A model generated the notes under the pieces. That model did not search any database. It saw only the letters and a program-made list of their open reading frames with translations, and was not told where the DNA came from. The translations under genes were made by a program, and so were the position numbers. A DNA stretch of 64,000 nt from Toxotes chatareus (taxonomy: Eukaryota; Chordata; Actinopteri; Toxotidae), in assembly GCA_016801885.1 (NCBI GenBank), contig CM028903.1:1507360-1571359 (forward strand), in the 5' to 3' direction. This document shows positions 45,890 through 58,200 of the stretch, piece by piece; the first letter of the stretch is position 1, and each line of letters starts with the position of its first letter.

Positions 45890-46290
45890 CAACAATAAAA
45901 ATTCTCCTTTCCTAATGACTCAGTGGACAGTAAATACGGCATGTGTCTCCATCTCCGGGCATTTCCTCTCTCATGTTTTGATGACTTGCAGGGCTGCCTT
46001 CCCTGGGCGTCTTCTGCATGTGAGCCCTCATTTAGGCTTGGGTCAGAGTTCAGGTTGCTGGATGAGGGACGAATTGGCCGTCGATGGAGGGCCGTCACTT
46101 GCCCCAAAGTCCTGCTGGGCAGCCATCTGCTTGTGGGTTGAGGCAGACGAGCCCTTCTGCCCAGAGTCCTGGAGACTGGGAGTTTGGCAAAGTAAGATTC
46201 TGCACTGGAAACTGTTATGGCAGGCAAAGTGGATTAATAACACTTTCTCCTCCTTTGAGGATTGATCGGGCCATTAGCTCTGGTTGAAAA
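45890..46290. other. GC-elevated patch with open frames on both strands
   Basis: About 400 bp with few stop codons on several frames of both strands and higher GC than its flanks. No product is recognisable. Strings such as GGCAAAGTGGATTAATAACAC look like homeodomain-rich conserved DNA. It may be a conserved non-coding element, an old repeat or an unknown exon. Confidence 0.2.
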
Positions 46291-47025
46291 AAAACTTTAA
46301 GTCACACAGGCTTTTTAGAAGTTAAAGTATAGAGTCCAAAAAATACATTTCTCCCTAAACTTTTTTATTTAATGTTAATGAAGCACTAGAACATAATTCC
46401 TGACTGTCAATGGCTCTCTCTTGTTGTGGAAACCTGCTGTTTCTGTTTCTGCTACAAGTTTTTGGTCTTCTGGTTCATTCCTCATTAGTTAGCATTCATT
46501 ATGTTATGATTAAATATTCATAGGGACATACAGCGCTTTAATCCTTTATTAGTCCACTGTGGTTCCATTATAGGTAAACACTCACTTGTTTATGTTTATT
46601 AAGTCGGCACTGATTCATATTTTTATGTGAATAATGGATCTAATGACTGTGTAATCTGAAAGGTGCTGTAAGTAGCGTGACAACCAAGCACAATCATCTC
46701 ATTATACATAGTGAGTTTGAGCAAAATATTGTTCCGCAAGACTCATATAGCATAGTAGTGATTATTGACTGGAGTGGTATTTCATGATTATTTTAAAAAC
46801 CTTTAAAAGAATTTCATCCAGTAACATAATTCATGGGTTTATCTCATAATAAACAATTCAACTGCAAAATGACTCCTGACTAAATATATAAATATATACA
46901 TATACAATCATCACCACTTACCCACAGACATAACGCAAAAATACATAACACATTATAGATTATATGCCATAAATCCATGCTTTGATTCTATAGCAGCAAT
47001 ACCTGCTGTCATAGTCAGGAAATAA
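46291..47025. other. AT-rich intergenic DNA
   Basis: Nothing recognisable; strongly AT-rich with TATATA-type strings near 46884-46905. Confidence 0.5.
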
Positions 47026-48080
47026 TGCCATGTTTTGTTTTGTCTTGTGTTCATTTTGTCTTGTGGGTTTTGCTTTTATTTTGAAATGTTTTCTCCTCTC
47101 GTTTCAGGTTGCTTGCCATTTCTCTTGTGTCCCGCCAGTGAGATTGTTTTCCCCGCCCTAATTATTTCCACCTGTTTCCCCTTACCTGGTGTCTATATAT
47201 AGTCTACGTCTCCCCTTGTCCTGTGCCAGTTCGTCTTGTCAGTATTTACATTACAGTAATTATTTACATTACAGTCTGCAAGGAATATTAATCCAATATT
47301 TATCTGTAGCAGAATGGAACATTAAATGTGTTAGAAATGGATCATTGTAAACAATAAACAGCAGCAGGTGGGTGGAGCCAGGACCACAGAACATGCAGCT
47401 CCGGAGCCAGAGACACCTGCAGACAGGTACAGAAACAAGCACAGGACTACAGGACAGAGAGGACACAGAGTTAATGACATGTAATAAAGGATAATAAATT
47501 TGAGAGTGGGTCTGAGGAGAGAAAGAGAAAGAAGAAGAAGTGTGCAGAGGATCATGGGATGTCCCCCAGCAGCCTCGGCCTATAGCAGCATAACTAAGGA
47601 AGGTTCAGTTGCCTGAGCCAGCCCTGCTAAGGGCTATATCCTTAACTGTAACAGTGTCCATAGAGATAATTGTGACTATGAGTTTAGTCATGATAACTAG
47701 GACTGTAACTACAACTAATTATAAGCTTTGTCAAACAAAAAGGTTTTAAGCTTAATTTTAAAATTAGAGAGGGTGTCTGCTTCCCGAACCCAAACTGGCA
47801 GCTGGTTCCACAGGAGAGGGGCCTGATAGCTAAAGGCTCGGCCTCCCATTCTACTTTTAGAGATTAGTCAGAGCTATTGTATTCTTTGAAGGTTTTTCTT
47901 TGTTACTTTGTTCAGCCATTGTGCCTTTGTCCTCGTATGAGTGATTTTTTTGTTCTTACCTTTTCCCATTACCTCTTGGAGTGATTTTCAGTTGTAACTT
48001 TGTTAATCAATACCATTTATTTTGTACTTTGTCTTCGAGTCGTGCATTTGGGTTCAGGTCCTAGATCAGCCGTAACACCT
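47026..48080 (+). mobile_element. Interrupted teleost interspersed repeat (outer element)
   Basis: The left part (47026-47242) has GTTTTGTTTTGTCTTGTG, CCCCGCCCTAATTATTTCC, ACCTGTTTCCCC and CAGTTCGTCTTGTCAG. The right part (47867-48080) has CAGCCATTGTGCCTTTGTC and GAGTCGTGCATTTGGGTTC. In this order these match a common, apparently non-coding teleost element that I recall but cannot classify. The two parts are separated by a different repeat at 47243-47866. Confidence 0.5.
47243..47866. mobile_element. Second repeat nested inside the outer element
   Basis: 624 bp containing GGATGTCCCCCAGCAGCCTC, GGCCTATAGCAGCATAACTA and CAGCTGGTTCCACAGGAGAG, strings I recognise from a very common teleost repeat. 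It is truncated after CTCCCATTCTACTTTTAG. GTCAG stands at both junctions (47238-47242 and 47867-47871), which would fit a 5-bp target duplication. Class not determined. Confidence 0.5.
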
Positions 48081-48256
48081 GCTGTACATATATGTCATAT
48101 ACATTATTCAAAGTAAGGTTTTCTTTCCTACATTACAACAGCATTTCCACAAATGCCACATCTCATTCTAACCAGATATGTTGATGACACAATATTTAAG
48201 AAATGCTGTTGAAATATAGGTTTTGCTTTACTTTTACATCACTTCAAAAAGCAAAA

Positions 48257-48313
48257 GGCACTGGTTATGGTACACCTAGTACACTAGGGTGGGGTTCAAT
48301 TCCCTGCAGTGCC
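48257..48313 (+). ncRNA. Compact tRNA-like fold, 57 nt (tRNA relic or SINE head)
   Basis: The ends GGCACTG (48257-48263) and CAGTGCC (48307-48313) pair perfectly over 7 bp like an acceptor stem. CCTAG-TACA-CTAGG (48275-48288) forms an anticodon-like hairpin with a 4-base loop. GGTTCAATTCC (48293-48303) is a box B sequence whose TTCAATT loop is closed by three G-C pairs and two wobbles. At 57 nt it is too short for a normal cytosolic tRNA; the D arm is missing and the anticodon loop reduced. It is most likely a degenerate tRNA-derived element, not a working tRNA. Confidence 0.35.
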
Positions 48314-48803
48314 CTGCTAATAGATTGATGATGTAAGAGCCACACAAAATCCTAAATCTACACAGCTTGTCATGACAACTCCGTGTTAACACATCTATGT
48401 AGAATGTATGTATTTCCATTATATAGCTCACATGGCACACTGATATAAACAGACATTTATGGCTTTAAGTAAAAGGAGCTCAACTGCACCAATGCCTCCA
48501 CTACCTTCTCTTCTTTCCAACAGCTCTAATCTCATCTGCTCTCCAGATATACAGAGACATACACATGTACAAAAGACATGTCTTCTCCCCCAGTAGGTGC
48601 TGTATGTGTGTAGCATAATATGAGCATGTCACTGTGTTCTCTTGTGTATGCCTCTTCATCTGGTCTGCTTTCCAGTGAATTGCAGGAAAAATACACATAA
48701 CTACATGAAAAATAAACACATTTCCTATTCCCAGTAATTAGCGCTATTTGTGTATCATGATATCTGTACATCAATCTGTTCTGAATAACATGATCAACAT
48801 CAA

Positions 48804-49198
48804 ATGAGTGTAAAGTTTGATCCACATAGGCTGTCGTATGTGGAAGATACGGACAAAAATACATCCATTTCCTGTGTGTTGGTGAAGGGTCAATTTCGTG
48901 GCAGCGCCATGATGAGACCGTGTAACCCAGACCAAAGCTTTTCAAAACTTTTAGTCATGAAGGCCTTAAAAGAAAACAGAGCAATTTTCAGTATGATCGG
49001 ACAATTCTCCAAGCACGAGTTTCTTAAAGTACAAGCTGTACAAGCGAAACACAGAATGGCGGCATTTTTCCAAAATGGCGGAATTCCTGTACATCGTAAA
49101 GCGTTCCTATTTTTTGTCGTATGGAAGTATTGCATCCACTGCACGGAAAGTGTCAAACAACAACTTTCGTCAGTGGAAAATTATCCGTTCAGTTACGA
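48804..49198. repeat. Left flank of the satellite, probable repeat body
   Basis: Sequence such as GGTGAAGGGTCAATTTCGTG, CAAAGCTTTTCAAAACTTTT and CGTATGGAAGTATTGC resembles a teleost repeat I have seen joined to GGGC...GCCC hairpins. A 149-codon frame crosses it and ends at the array (49253), but it has no recognisable domain; I take it as fortuitous. Confidence 0.4.
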
Positions 49199-49232
49199 TA
49201 GGGCATCGCACGAATTTTGTACTTGGGCCCTA
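49199..49232. repeat. Left bracketing hairpin
   Basis: TAGGGC (49199-49204), a 22-nt loop, then GCCCTA (49227-49232). The loop shares AATTT.GT.CT with the right copy. It is followed by ATAAAAAAGG and the first satellite unit. Confidence 0.7.
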
Positions 49233-52200
49233 ATAAAAAAGGTCATAGTATAGTAAGGCGTCAAAATCGGCCAAAAAAAAGTCAACATTTTTTTTGACCT
49301 CGAAATGTCATTAAAAACGTCATAGTATAGTAAGGCGTCAAAATAGGCCAAAGAAAGTCAACATTTTTTTTGACCTCTAAATGTCATAAAAAACGTCATA
49401 GTATAGTAAGGCGTCAAAATCGGCAAAAAAAGTCAAAATTTTTTTGACCTCAAAATGTCATAAAAAAAGTCAACATTTTTTTTGACCTCAAAATTTCATA
49501 AAGAACGTCATAGTATAGTAAGGCGTCAAAATCGGCCAAAAAAAGGCAAAAAAATTTTTGAACTCAAAATGTCATAAAAAACGTCATAGTATAGTAAGGC
49601 GTCAAAATCGGACAAAAAAAGTCAAAAAAAATTTTTGGCTCAAAATGTCATAAAAAACGTCATAGTATAGTAAGGCGTTTTTTTCGGGCAAAAAAAGTCA
49701 AAAATTTTTTTGACATCCAAAAGTCATAAAAAACGTCATAGTATAGTAAGGCGTCAAAATCGGACAAAAAAAGTCAAAAAAATTTTTGACCTCCAAAAGT
49801 CATAAAAAACGTCATAGTATAGTAAGGCGTCAAAATCGGACAAAAAAAGTCAATTTTTTTTTTTACCTTAAAATTTCATAAAAAACGTCATAGTATAGTA
49901 AGGCGTTTTTTTCGGGCAAAAAAAGTCAAAATTTTTTTTGACCTCCAAAAGTCATAGAAAACGTCATAGTATAGTATGCCGTTTTTTTCGGGCTAAAAAA
50001 GTCAAAAAAATTTTTGACCTCCAAAATGTCATAAAAAACGTCATAGTATAGTATGCCGTTTTTTTCGGGCAAAAAAAGTCAAAAAAATTTTTGACCTCCA
50101 AAAGTCATAAAAAACGTCATAGTCTAGTATGCTGTTTTTTTCGGGCAAAAAAAGTCAAAAATTTTTTTGACCTCCAAAAGTCATAAAAAACGTCATAGTA
50201 TGTTATGCCGTTTTTTTCGGGCAAAAAAAGTCAAAAATTTTTTTGACCTCCAAAAGTCATAAAAAACGTCATAGTATAGTAAGGCATCAAAATCGGGAAA
50301 AAAAGTGTAAATTTTTATTGACCTCCAAAAGTCATAAAAAACGTCATAGTATAGTATGCCGTTTTTTTCGGGCAAAAAAAGTCAAAATTTTTTTGACCTC
50401 CAAAAGTCATAAAAAACGTCATAGTATGGTAAGGCGTTTTTTTCGGGCAAAAAAAGTCAAAAATTTTTTTGACCTCCAAAAGTCATAAAAAACGTCATAG
50501 TATGGTATGCCGTTTTTTTCGGGCAAAAAAAGTCAAAAATTTTTTTGACCTCAAAAAGTCATAAAAAACGTCATAGTCTAGTATGCCGTTTTTTTCGGGC
50601 AAAAAAAGTCAAAAAATATTTTGACCTCCAAAAGTCATAAAAAACGTCATAGTATGTTATGCCGTTTTTTTCGGGCAAAAAAAGTCAAAACATTTTTTGA
50701 CCTCCAAAAGTCATAAAAAACGTCATAGTATAGTAAGGCGTCAAAATCGGACAAAAAAAGTCAAAAAATTTTTGACCTCCAAAAGTCATAAAAAACGTCA
50801 TAGTATAGTATGCCGTTTTTTTCGGGCAAAAAAAGTCAAAAAATTTTTTGACCTCAAAATTCCATAAAAACGTCATAGTATAGTAAGGCGTCAAAAAAGT
50901 CGGACAAAAAAAAGTCAAAAAAAACATTTTTGACCTCCAAAAGTCATAAAAAACATCATAGTATAGTAGTATGCGTTTTTTTTTTCAAAAAAAGTCAAAA
51001 TTTTTTTGACCTCTAAAAGTCATAAAAAACGTCATAGTATAGTATGCCGTTTTTTCGGCAAAAAAGTCAAAAATTTTTGACCTCAAAATCATAAAAAAAC
51101 GCGCTATAGTATAGTAAAGGCGTTTTCGGACAAAAAAAGTCAAAAATTTTTGACCTCCAAAAGTCATAAAAAACGTCATAGTATAGTAAAGGCGTTTTTT
51201 TCGGGCAAAAAGTCAAAAATTTTTTACCTCAAAAAGTCATAAAAACATCATAGTATAGTAAGGCGCGTTTTTTCGGCAAAAAAAGTCAAAAATTTTTTGA
51301 CCTCCAAAAGTCATAAAAACGTCATAGTATAGTATGCCGTTTTTTTTCGGCAAAAAGTCAAAAAATTTTTTGACCTCAAAAAGTCATAAAAACGTCATAG
51401 TATAGTATGCCGTTTTTTTTCGAACAAAAAAAGTCAAAAAAATTTTTGACCTCCAAAAGTCATAAAAAAACAGTCGTCATAGTATAGTATAGTAAAGGCG
51501 TTTTTTGGCAAAAAAAGTCAAAATTTTTTGACCTCCAAAAGTCATAAAAACGCTCATAGTATAGTAAGGCGTTTTTTCAAAAAAAAGTCAAAAATTTTTG
51601 ACCTCAAAATTTCATAAAAAACGCTCATAGTATAGTATGCCGTTTTTTTCGGGCAAAAAAAAGTCAAAAATTTTTTGACCTCAAAAAGTCATAAAAAAAC
51701 GTCATAGTATAGTATGCCGTTTTTTTTCGAAAAAAAAAAAAATTTTGTCAAAAAATTTTTTTATAGACCTCCAAAAGTCATAAAAAACGTCATAGTATAG
51801 TAAGGCGTTTTTTTCGGGCAAAAACAGTCAAAATTTTTTTTGACCTCCAAAAGTCATAAAAAACGTCATAGTATAGTAAGGCGTCAAAATCTTACAAAAA
51901 AAGTCAAAAAAATTTTTGACCTCCAAAAGTCATAAAAACATCATATTATAGTAAGGCGTTTTTTTCGGGCAAAAAAAGTCAAAAAAATTTTTGACCTCAA
52001 AATTTCATAAAAAACGTCATAGTATAGTATGGCGTCATAATCGGGAAAAAAAAGTCAAAATTTTTTTTGACCTCCAAAAGTCATAAAAAACGTCATAGTA
52101 TAGAATGCCGTTTTTTTCGGGCAAAAAAAGTCAAAAAAAATTTTGACCTCCAAAAGTCATAAAAAACGTCATAGTATAGTATAGTAAAAATTTTTGACCT

Positions 52201-55200
52201 CCAAAAGTCGTTTTTTGGGCAAAAAGTCAAAAAATTTTTTGACCTCCAAAAGTCATAAAAAAACATCATAGTATAGTAAGGCGTTTTTTGGGCAAAAAAA
52301 AGTCAAAAAATTTTGACCTCTAAAAGTCATAAAAACGCTATAGTATAGTATGCGTCAAATTTCGGACAAAAAAAGTCAAAAAATTTTTTGACCTCAAAAG
52401 TCATAAAAAACGTCATAGTATAGTAAGGCGTTTTTTTCGGCAAAAAGTCAAATTTTTTTTTTGACCTCCAAAAGTCATAAAAACGCCATAGTATAGTAAG
52501 GCGTCAAAATCTTACAAAAAAAAGTCAAAAAATTTTTGACCTCCAAAAGTCATAAAAACGTCATATTATAGTATAGCGTTTTTTTTTGGCAAAAAAGTCA
52601 AAAATTTTTTGACCTCAAAATTTCATAAAAAACGTCATAGTATAGTATGGCGTCAAAATCGGAAAAAAAAAAAACGTCATAGTCAAAAATTTTTGACCTC
52701 CAAAAGTCATAATAAAAAACGTCATAGTATAGTAATGCCGTTTTTTTCGGCAAAAAAGTCAAAAAAATTTTGACCTCCAAAAGTCATAAAAAACGTCATA
52801 GTATAGTAAGGCGTTTTTCGGACAAAAAAAGTCAAAAATTTTTTGACCTCCAAAAGTCATAAAAAACGTCAAGTAGTATAGTATAAGCGTTTTTTTCGGA
52901 CAAAAAAATCAAAAAAATTTTGACCTCCAAAAGTCATAAAAAACGTCATAGTATAGTATAGTAAGGCGTTTTTTTGGGCAAAAAGTCAAAAATTTTTGAC
53001 CTCAAAAGTCATAAAAAACATCATAGTATAGTATGGCGTTTTTTTCAGGCAAAAAAAGTCAAAAAATTTTTGACCTCTAAAGTCATAAAAACGTCATAGT
53101 ATAGTATGCCGTTTTTTTCGGGCAAAAAAGTCAAAAAATTTTTGACCTCAAAATCATAAAAAACGTCATAGTATAGTAAAGGCGTCAAAATCGGACAAAA
53201 AGTCAAAAATTTTTTTGACCTCCAAAAAAACGTCATAAAAAACGTCATAGTATAGTAAGGCGTTTTTTTATAGGGCAAAAAAGTCAAAAATTTTTTTGAC
53301 CTCAAAAAGTCATAAAAACGTCATAGTATAGTAAGGCGTTTTTTTCGGGCAAAAAGTCAAAATTTTTTGACCTCCAAAAGTCATAAAAAACGCTATAGTA
53401 TAGTATGCCGTTTTTTTTTTGAGGCAAAAAAAGTCAAAATTTTTTTTGACCTCCAAAAGTCATAAAAAACGTCATAGTATAGTAAGGCGTTTTTTTTGGC
53501 CAAAAAAAGTCAAAAAATTTTTTGACCTCCAAAAGTCATAAAAAATGTCATAGTATAGTATGACGTTTTTTTCGGGCAAAAAAAGTCAAAATTTTTTTTG
53601 ACCTCCAAAAGTCATAAAAAACGTCATAGTATAGTATGGCGTCAAAATCGGACAAAAAAAAGTCAAAAATTTTTTTACCTCCAAAAGTCATAAAAAACGT
53701 CATAGTATAGTAAGGCGTTTTTTTCGGACAAAAAAAGTCAAAAATTTTTTTGACCTCCAAAAGTCATAAAAAACGTCATAGTATAGTAAGGCGTTTTTTT
53801 CGGGCAAAAAAAGTCAAAAATTTTTTGACCTCCAAAAGTCATAAAAAACGTCATAGTATAGTAAGGCGTCAAAATCGGACAAAAAAAGTCAAAAAAATTT
53901 TGACCTCCAAAAGTCATAAAAAACGTCATAGTATAGTATAGGCGTTTTTTGACACAAAAAGTCAAAAATTTTTTGACCTCCAAAAGTCATAAAAAACGTC
54001 ATAGTATAGTAAAGCGTTTTTTTTTGACAAAAAAAAAAACGTCAAAATTTTTTTGACCTCCAAAAGTCATAAAAAAAAATTGTACCTCCAAGTATAAAAA
54101 CGTATTTTATGGTTTTTTTTCGGGCAAAAGTCAAAAATTTTTGACCTCAAAAAGTCATAAAAAACGTCATAGTATAGTATGCCGTTTTTTTGGGCAAAAA
54201 AGTCAAAAATTTTTTGACCTCAAAAAGTCATAAAAAACGTCATAGTATAGTATAGCGTTTTTTTGAACAAAAAAAAGTCAAAAAATTTTTGACCTCCAAA
54301 AGTCATAAAAAAGCGTCATAGTATAGTATGCCGTTTTTTCGGGACAAAAAAGTCAAAAAATTTTTGACCTCCAAAAGTCATAAAAAACGTCATAGTATAG
54401 TATAAGGCGTTTTTTTTTGAAAATTTTTTTAACCTCAAAAAAAAATTTTTTTTGACCTCAAAAAGTCATAAAAAATAAAAACGTCATAGTATAGTAAGGC
54501 GATTTTTCAGACAAAAAAGTCAAAATTTTTTTGACCTCCAAAAGTCATAAAAACGTCATAGTATAGTATGCCGTTTTTTTTCGGGCAAAAAAGTCAAAAA
54601 ATTTTTGACCTCAAAAAGTCATAAAAAACGTCATAGTATAGTAAGGCGTCAAAATCGGACAAAAAAAGTCAAAAATTTTTTGACCTCCAAAAGTCAAAAA
54701 ACGTCATAGTATAGTAAGGCGTTTTTTCGGCAAAAAGTCAAAAATTTTTTGACCTCCAAAAGTCATAAAAAACATCATAGTATAGTAAAGGCGTTTTTTC
54801 GGACAAAAAAAAGTCAAAATTTTTTTGACCTCAAAAAGTCATAAAAAACGTCATATAGTATAGTAAGGCGCGTTTTTCGGGCAAAAAAAGTCAAAAATTT
54901 TTTGACCTCCAAAAGTCATAAAAAAACGTCATAGTATAGTAAGGCGTTTTTTCGGACAAAAAAGTCAAAATTTTTTTGACCTCCAAAAGTCATAAAAACG
55001 TCATAGTATAGTAAGGCATTTTTTTCGGGCAAAAAAAAGTCAAAAATTTTTGACCTCCAAAAGTCATAAAAAATGTCATAGTATAGTATGCCGGCGTTTT
55101 TTTACAAAAAGTCAAAAAATTTTTTGACCTCCAAAAGTCATAAAAAACGTCATAGTATAGTATGCCGTTTTTTTTTCGAACAAAAAAGTCAAAAAATTTT

Positions 55201-58200
55201 TTGACCTCAAAATTCCATAAAAACGTCATAGTATAGTAAGGCGTCAAAAATCAGACAAAAAAGTCAAAATTTTTTTTGACTCCAAAAAGTCATAAAAAAC
55301 GTCATAGTATAGTATGCCGTTTTTTTTTTGACAAAAAAGTCAAAAAATTTTGACCTCAAAAAGTCATAAAAAAATCATAGTATAGTATGCCGTTTTTTTT
55401 TCGCAAAAAAAAAAAAAAATTTTGACCTCAAAAGTCATAAAAAAAAGTCATAGTATAGTATAGGCGTTTTTTCGAACAAAAAGTCAAAATTTTTTTGGAC
55501 CTCAAAAAGTCATAAAAAACGTCATAGTATAGTAAGGCGTCAAAATCGGACAAAAAAAGTCAAAAATTTTTGACCTCCAAAAGTATAAAAAAGCGCGTCA
55601 TAGTATAGTAAAGGCGTTTTTTCCAAAAGTCATAAAAACGGCAAAAAGTCAAAATTTTTTTTTGACCTCCAAAAGTCATAAAAAACGTCATAGTATAGTA
55701 AAGGCGTTTTTTTCGGGCAAAAGTCAAAAATTTTTTGACCTCCAAAAGTCATAAAAAACGTCATACTATAGTAAAGGCGTTTTTTTCGGCAAAAAAAGTC
55801 AAAATTTTTTTGACCTCCAAAAGTCATAAAAAAAACGTCATAGTATAGTATGCCGTTTTTTTTCGAACAAAAAGTCAAAAAAAAAAATTGACCTCAAAAT
55901 TCATAAAAAACGTCATAGTATAGTAAAAGGCGTCAAAATCAGACAAAAAAGTCAAAATTTTTTGACCTCCAAAAATCATAAAAAACGTCATAGTATAGTA
56001 TGCCGTTTTTTTTCGAAAAAAAAGTCAAAAAATTTTTGACCTCAAAAAGTCATAAAAAACGTCATAGTATAGTATGCCGCGTTTTTTCGAACAAAAAAAG
56101 TCAAAAATTTTTGACCTCCAAAAGTCATAAAAACGTCATAGTATAGTAAGGCGTTTTTTTTTCGGACAAAAAGTCAAAATTATTTTGACCTCAAAGTCAT
56201 AAAAAACGTCATAGTATAGTAAAGGCGTCAAAATTTTTGACCTCAAAAAAAAGTCAAAAAATTTTTGACCTCCAAAAGTCATAAAAAACGTCATAGTATA
56301 GTAAGGCGTTTTTTTTCGAACAAAAAAGTCAAAATTTTTTTTGACCTCCAAAAGTCATAAAAACGTCATAGTATAGTAAGGCGTTTTTTCGGACAAAAAG
56401 TCAAAAATTTTTTTGACCTCCAAAAGTCATAAAAAAGCGTCATAGTATATGGTAAGGCGCGTTTTTTTCGAACAAAAAGTCAAAATTTTTTTGACCTCCA
56501 AAAGTCATAAAAAACGTCATAGTATAGTATAGTTTGCCGTTTTTGACCTCCAAAAAAGTCATAAAAACGTCAAAAAGTCAAAAATTTTTTGACCTCAAAA
56601 ATTCATAAAAAAATCATAAAAACGTATAGTAAGGCGTCAAAATCGGACAAAAAAAGTCAAAAATTTTTTGACCTCCAAAAGTCATAAAAAAACGTCATAG
56701 TATAGTAAGGCGTTTTTTTCGGGCAAAAAAAGTCAAAATTTTTTTTGACCTCCAAAAGTCATAAAAAACGTCATAGTATAGTAAGGCGTTTTTTTCGGGC
56801 AAAAAAAGTCAAAATTTTTTTTGACCTCAAAAAGTCATAAAAACGTCGTAGTATAGTATAGTAAAAAAGGCGTCAAAAAAACGCCGGACAAAAAAGTCAA
56901 AAATTTTTTTGACCTCCAAAGTCATAAAAAAGCGTCATAGTATAGTAAAGGCGTTTTTTTCGGCAAAAAAAGTCAAAAATTTTTTGACCATAAAAACGTC
57001 AAAAAGTCATAAAAATAAAAACGTCATAGTATAGTAAGGCGTTTTTTTCGAAGACAAAAAAAAAAGTCAAAATTTTTTTGACCTCCAAAAGTCATAAAAA
57101 AAACATCATAGTATAGTATGCCGCGCGTTTTTTCGGGCAAAAAAAGTCAAAATTTTTTGACCTCAAAAGTCATAAAAAACGTCATAGTATAGTATAGGCG
57201 TTTTTTTTGACAAAAAAGTCAAAAATTTTTTGACCTCAAAAAGTCATAAAAAACGTCATAGTATAGTATAGGCGTTTTTTTTGAACAAAAAAATCAAAAT
57301 TTTTTTGACCTCCAAAAGTCATAAAAAAACGTCATAGTATAGTAAAGGCGTCAAAATCGGACAAAAAAAAAAAAAAAATTTTTGACCTCCAAAGTCATAA
57401 AAAACGTCATAGTATAGTAAGGCGTTTTTTTCGGGCAAAAAAAGTCAAAATTTTTTTTGACCTCCAAAAGTCATAAAAAACGTCATAGTATAGTATGCCG
57501 TTTTTTTCGGGCAAAAAAAGTCAAAATTTTTTGACCTCAAAAAAACGTCATAAAAAAAGCGTCATACTATAGTAAGGCGTTTTTTTAGAAAAAAAAGTCA
57601 AAAATTTTTTGACCTCCAAAAGTCATAAAAAAGCATAGTATAGTATGCCGTTTTTTTCGGGCAAAAAAAGTCAAAAATTTTTTGACCTCAAAATTCCATA
57701 AAAAACGTCATAGTATAGTAAGGCGTCAAAATCAGACAAAAAAAGTCAAAAATTTTTTTGACCTCCAAAAGTCATAAAAAACGTCATAGTACAGTAAGGC
57801 GTGTTTTTCGGGCAAAAAAAGTCAAAATTTTTTGACCTCCAAAAGTCATAAAAACATCATAGTAGTATAGTAAAGGCGTTTTTTTTTCGGGCAAAAAAAG
57901 TCAAAATTTTTTGACCTCCAAAAGTCATAAAAAACGTCATAGTATAGTATGCCGTTTTTTTCGGGCAAAAAAGTCAAAATTTTTTTGACCTCCAAAAGTC
58001 ATAAAAAACGTCATAGTATAGTAAGGCGTTTTTTTCGGGCAAAAAAAGTCAAAATTTTTTTGGACCTCCAAAAGTCATAAAAAACGTCATAGTATATAAG
58101 TAAAGCGTTTTTTTAAAAAAAAAGTCAAAATTTTTTTGACCTCCAAAAGTCATAAAAAACGTCATAGTATAGTATGCCGTTTTTTTCGAACAAAAAGTCA

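Noticed and set aside
48804..49253. 149-codon frame at the left array edge as a transposon protein
   Set aside because: No catalytic motif or domain is recognisable, the frame ends in the satellite, and the DNA resembles a non-coding repeat body.
50193..56351. Recurrent open frames reading FFMTFGGQK/YYTMTFF-type peptides
   Set aside because: They restate the 76-bp satellite in translation, break at every indel, and differ in frame from unit to unit.
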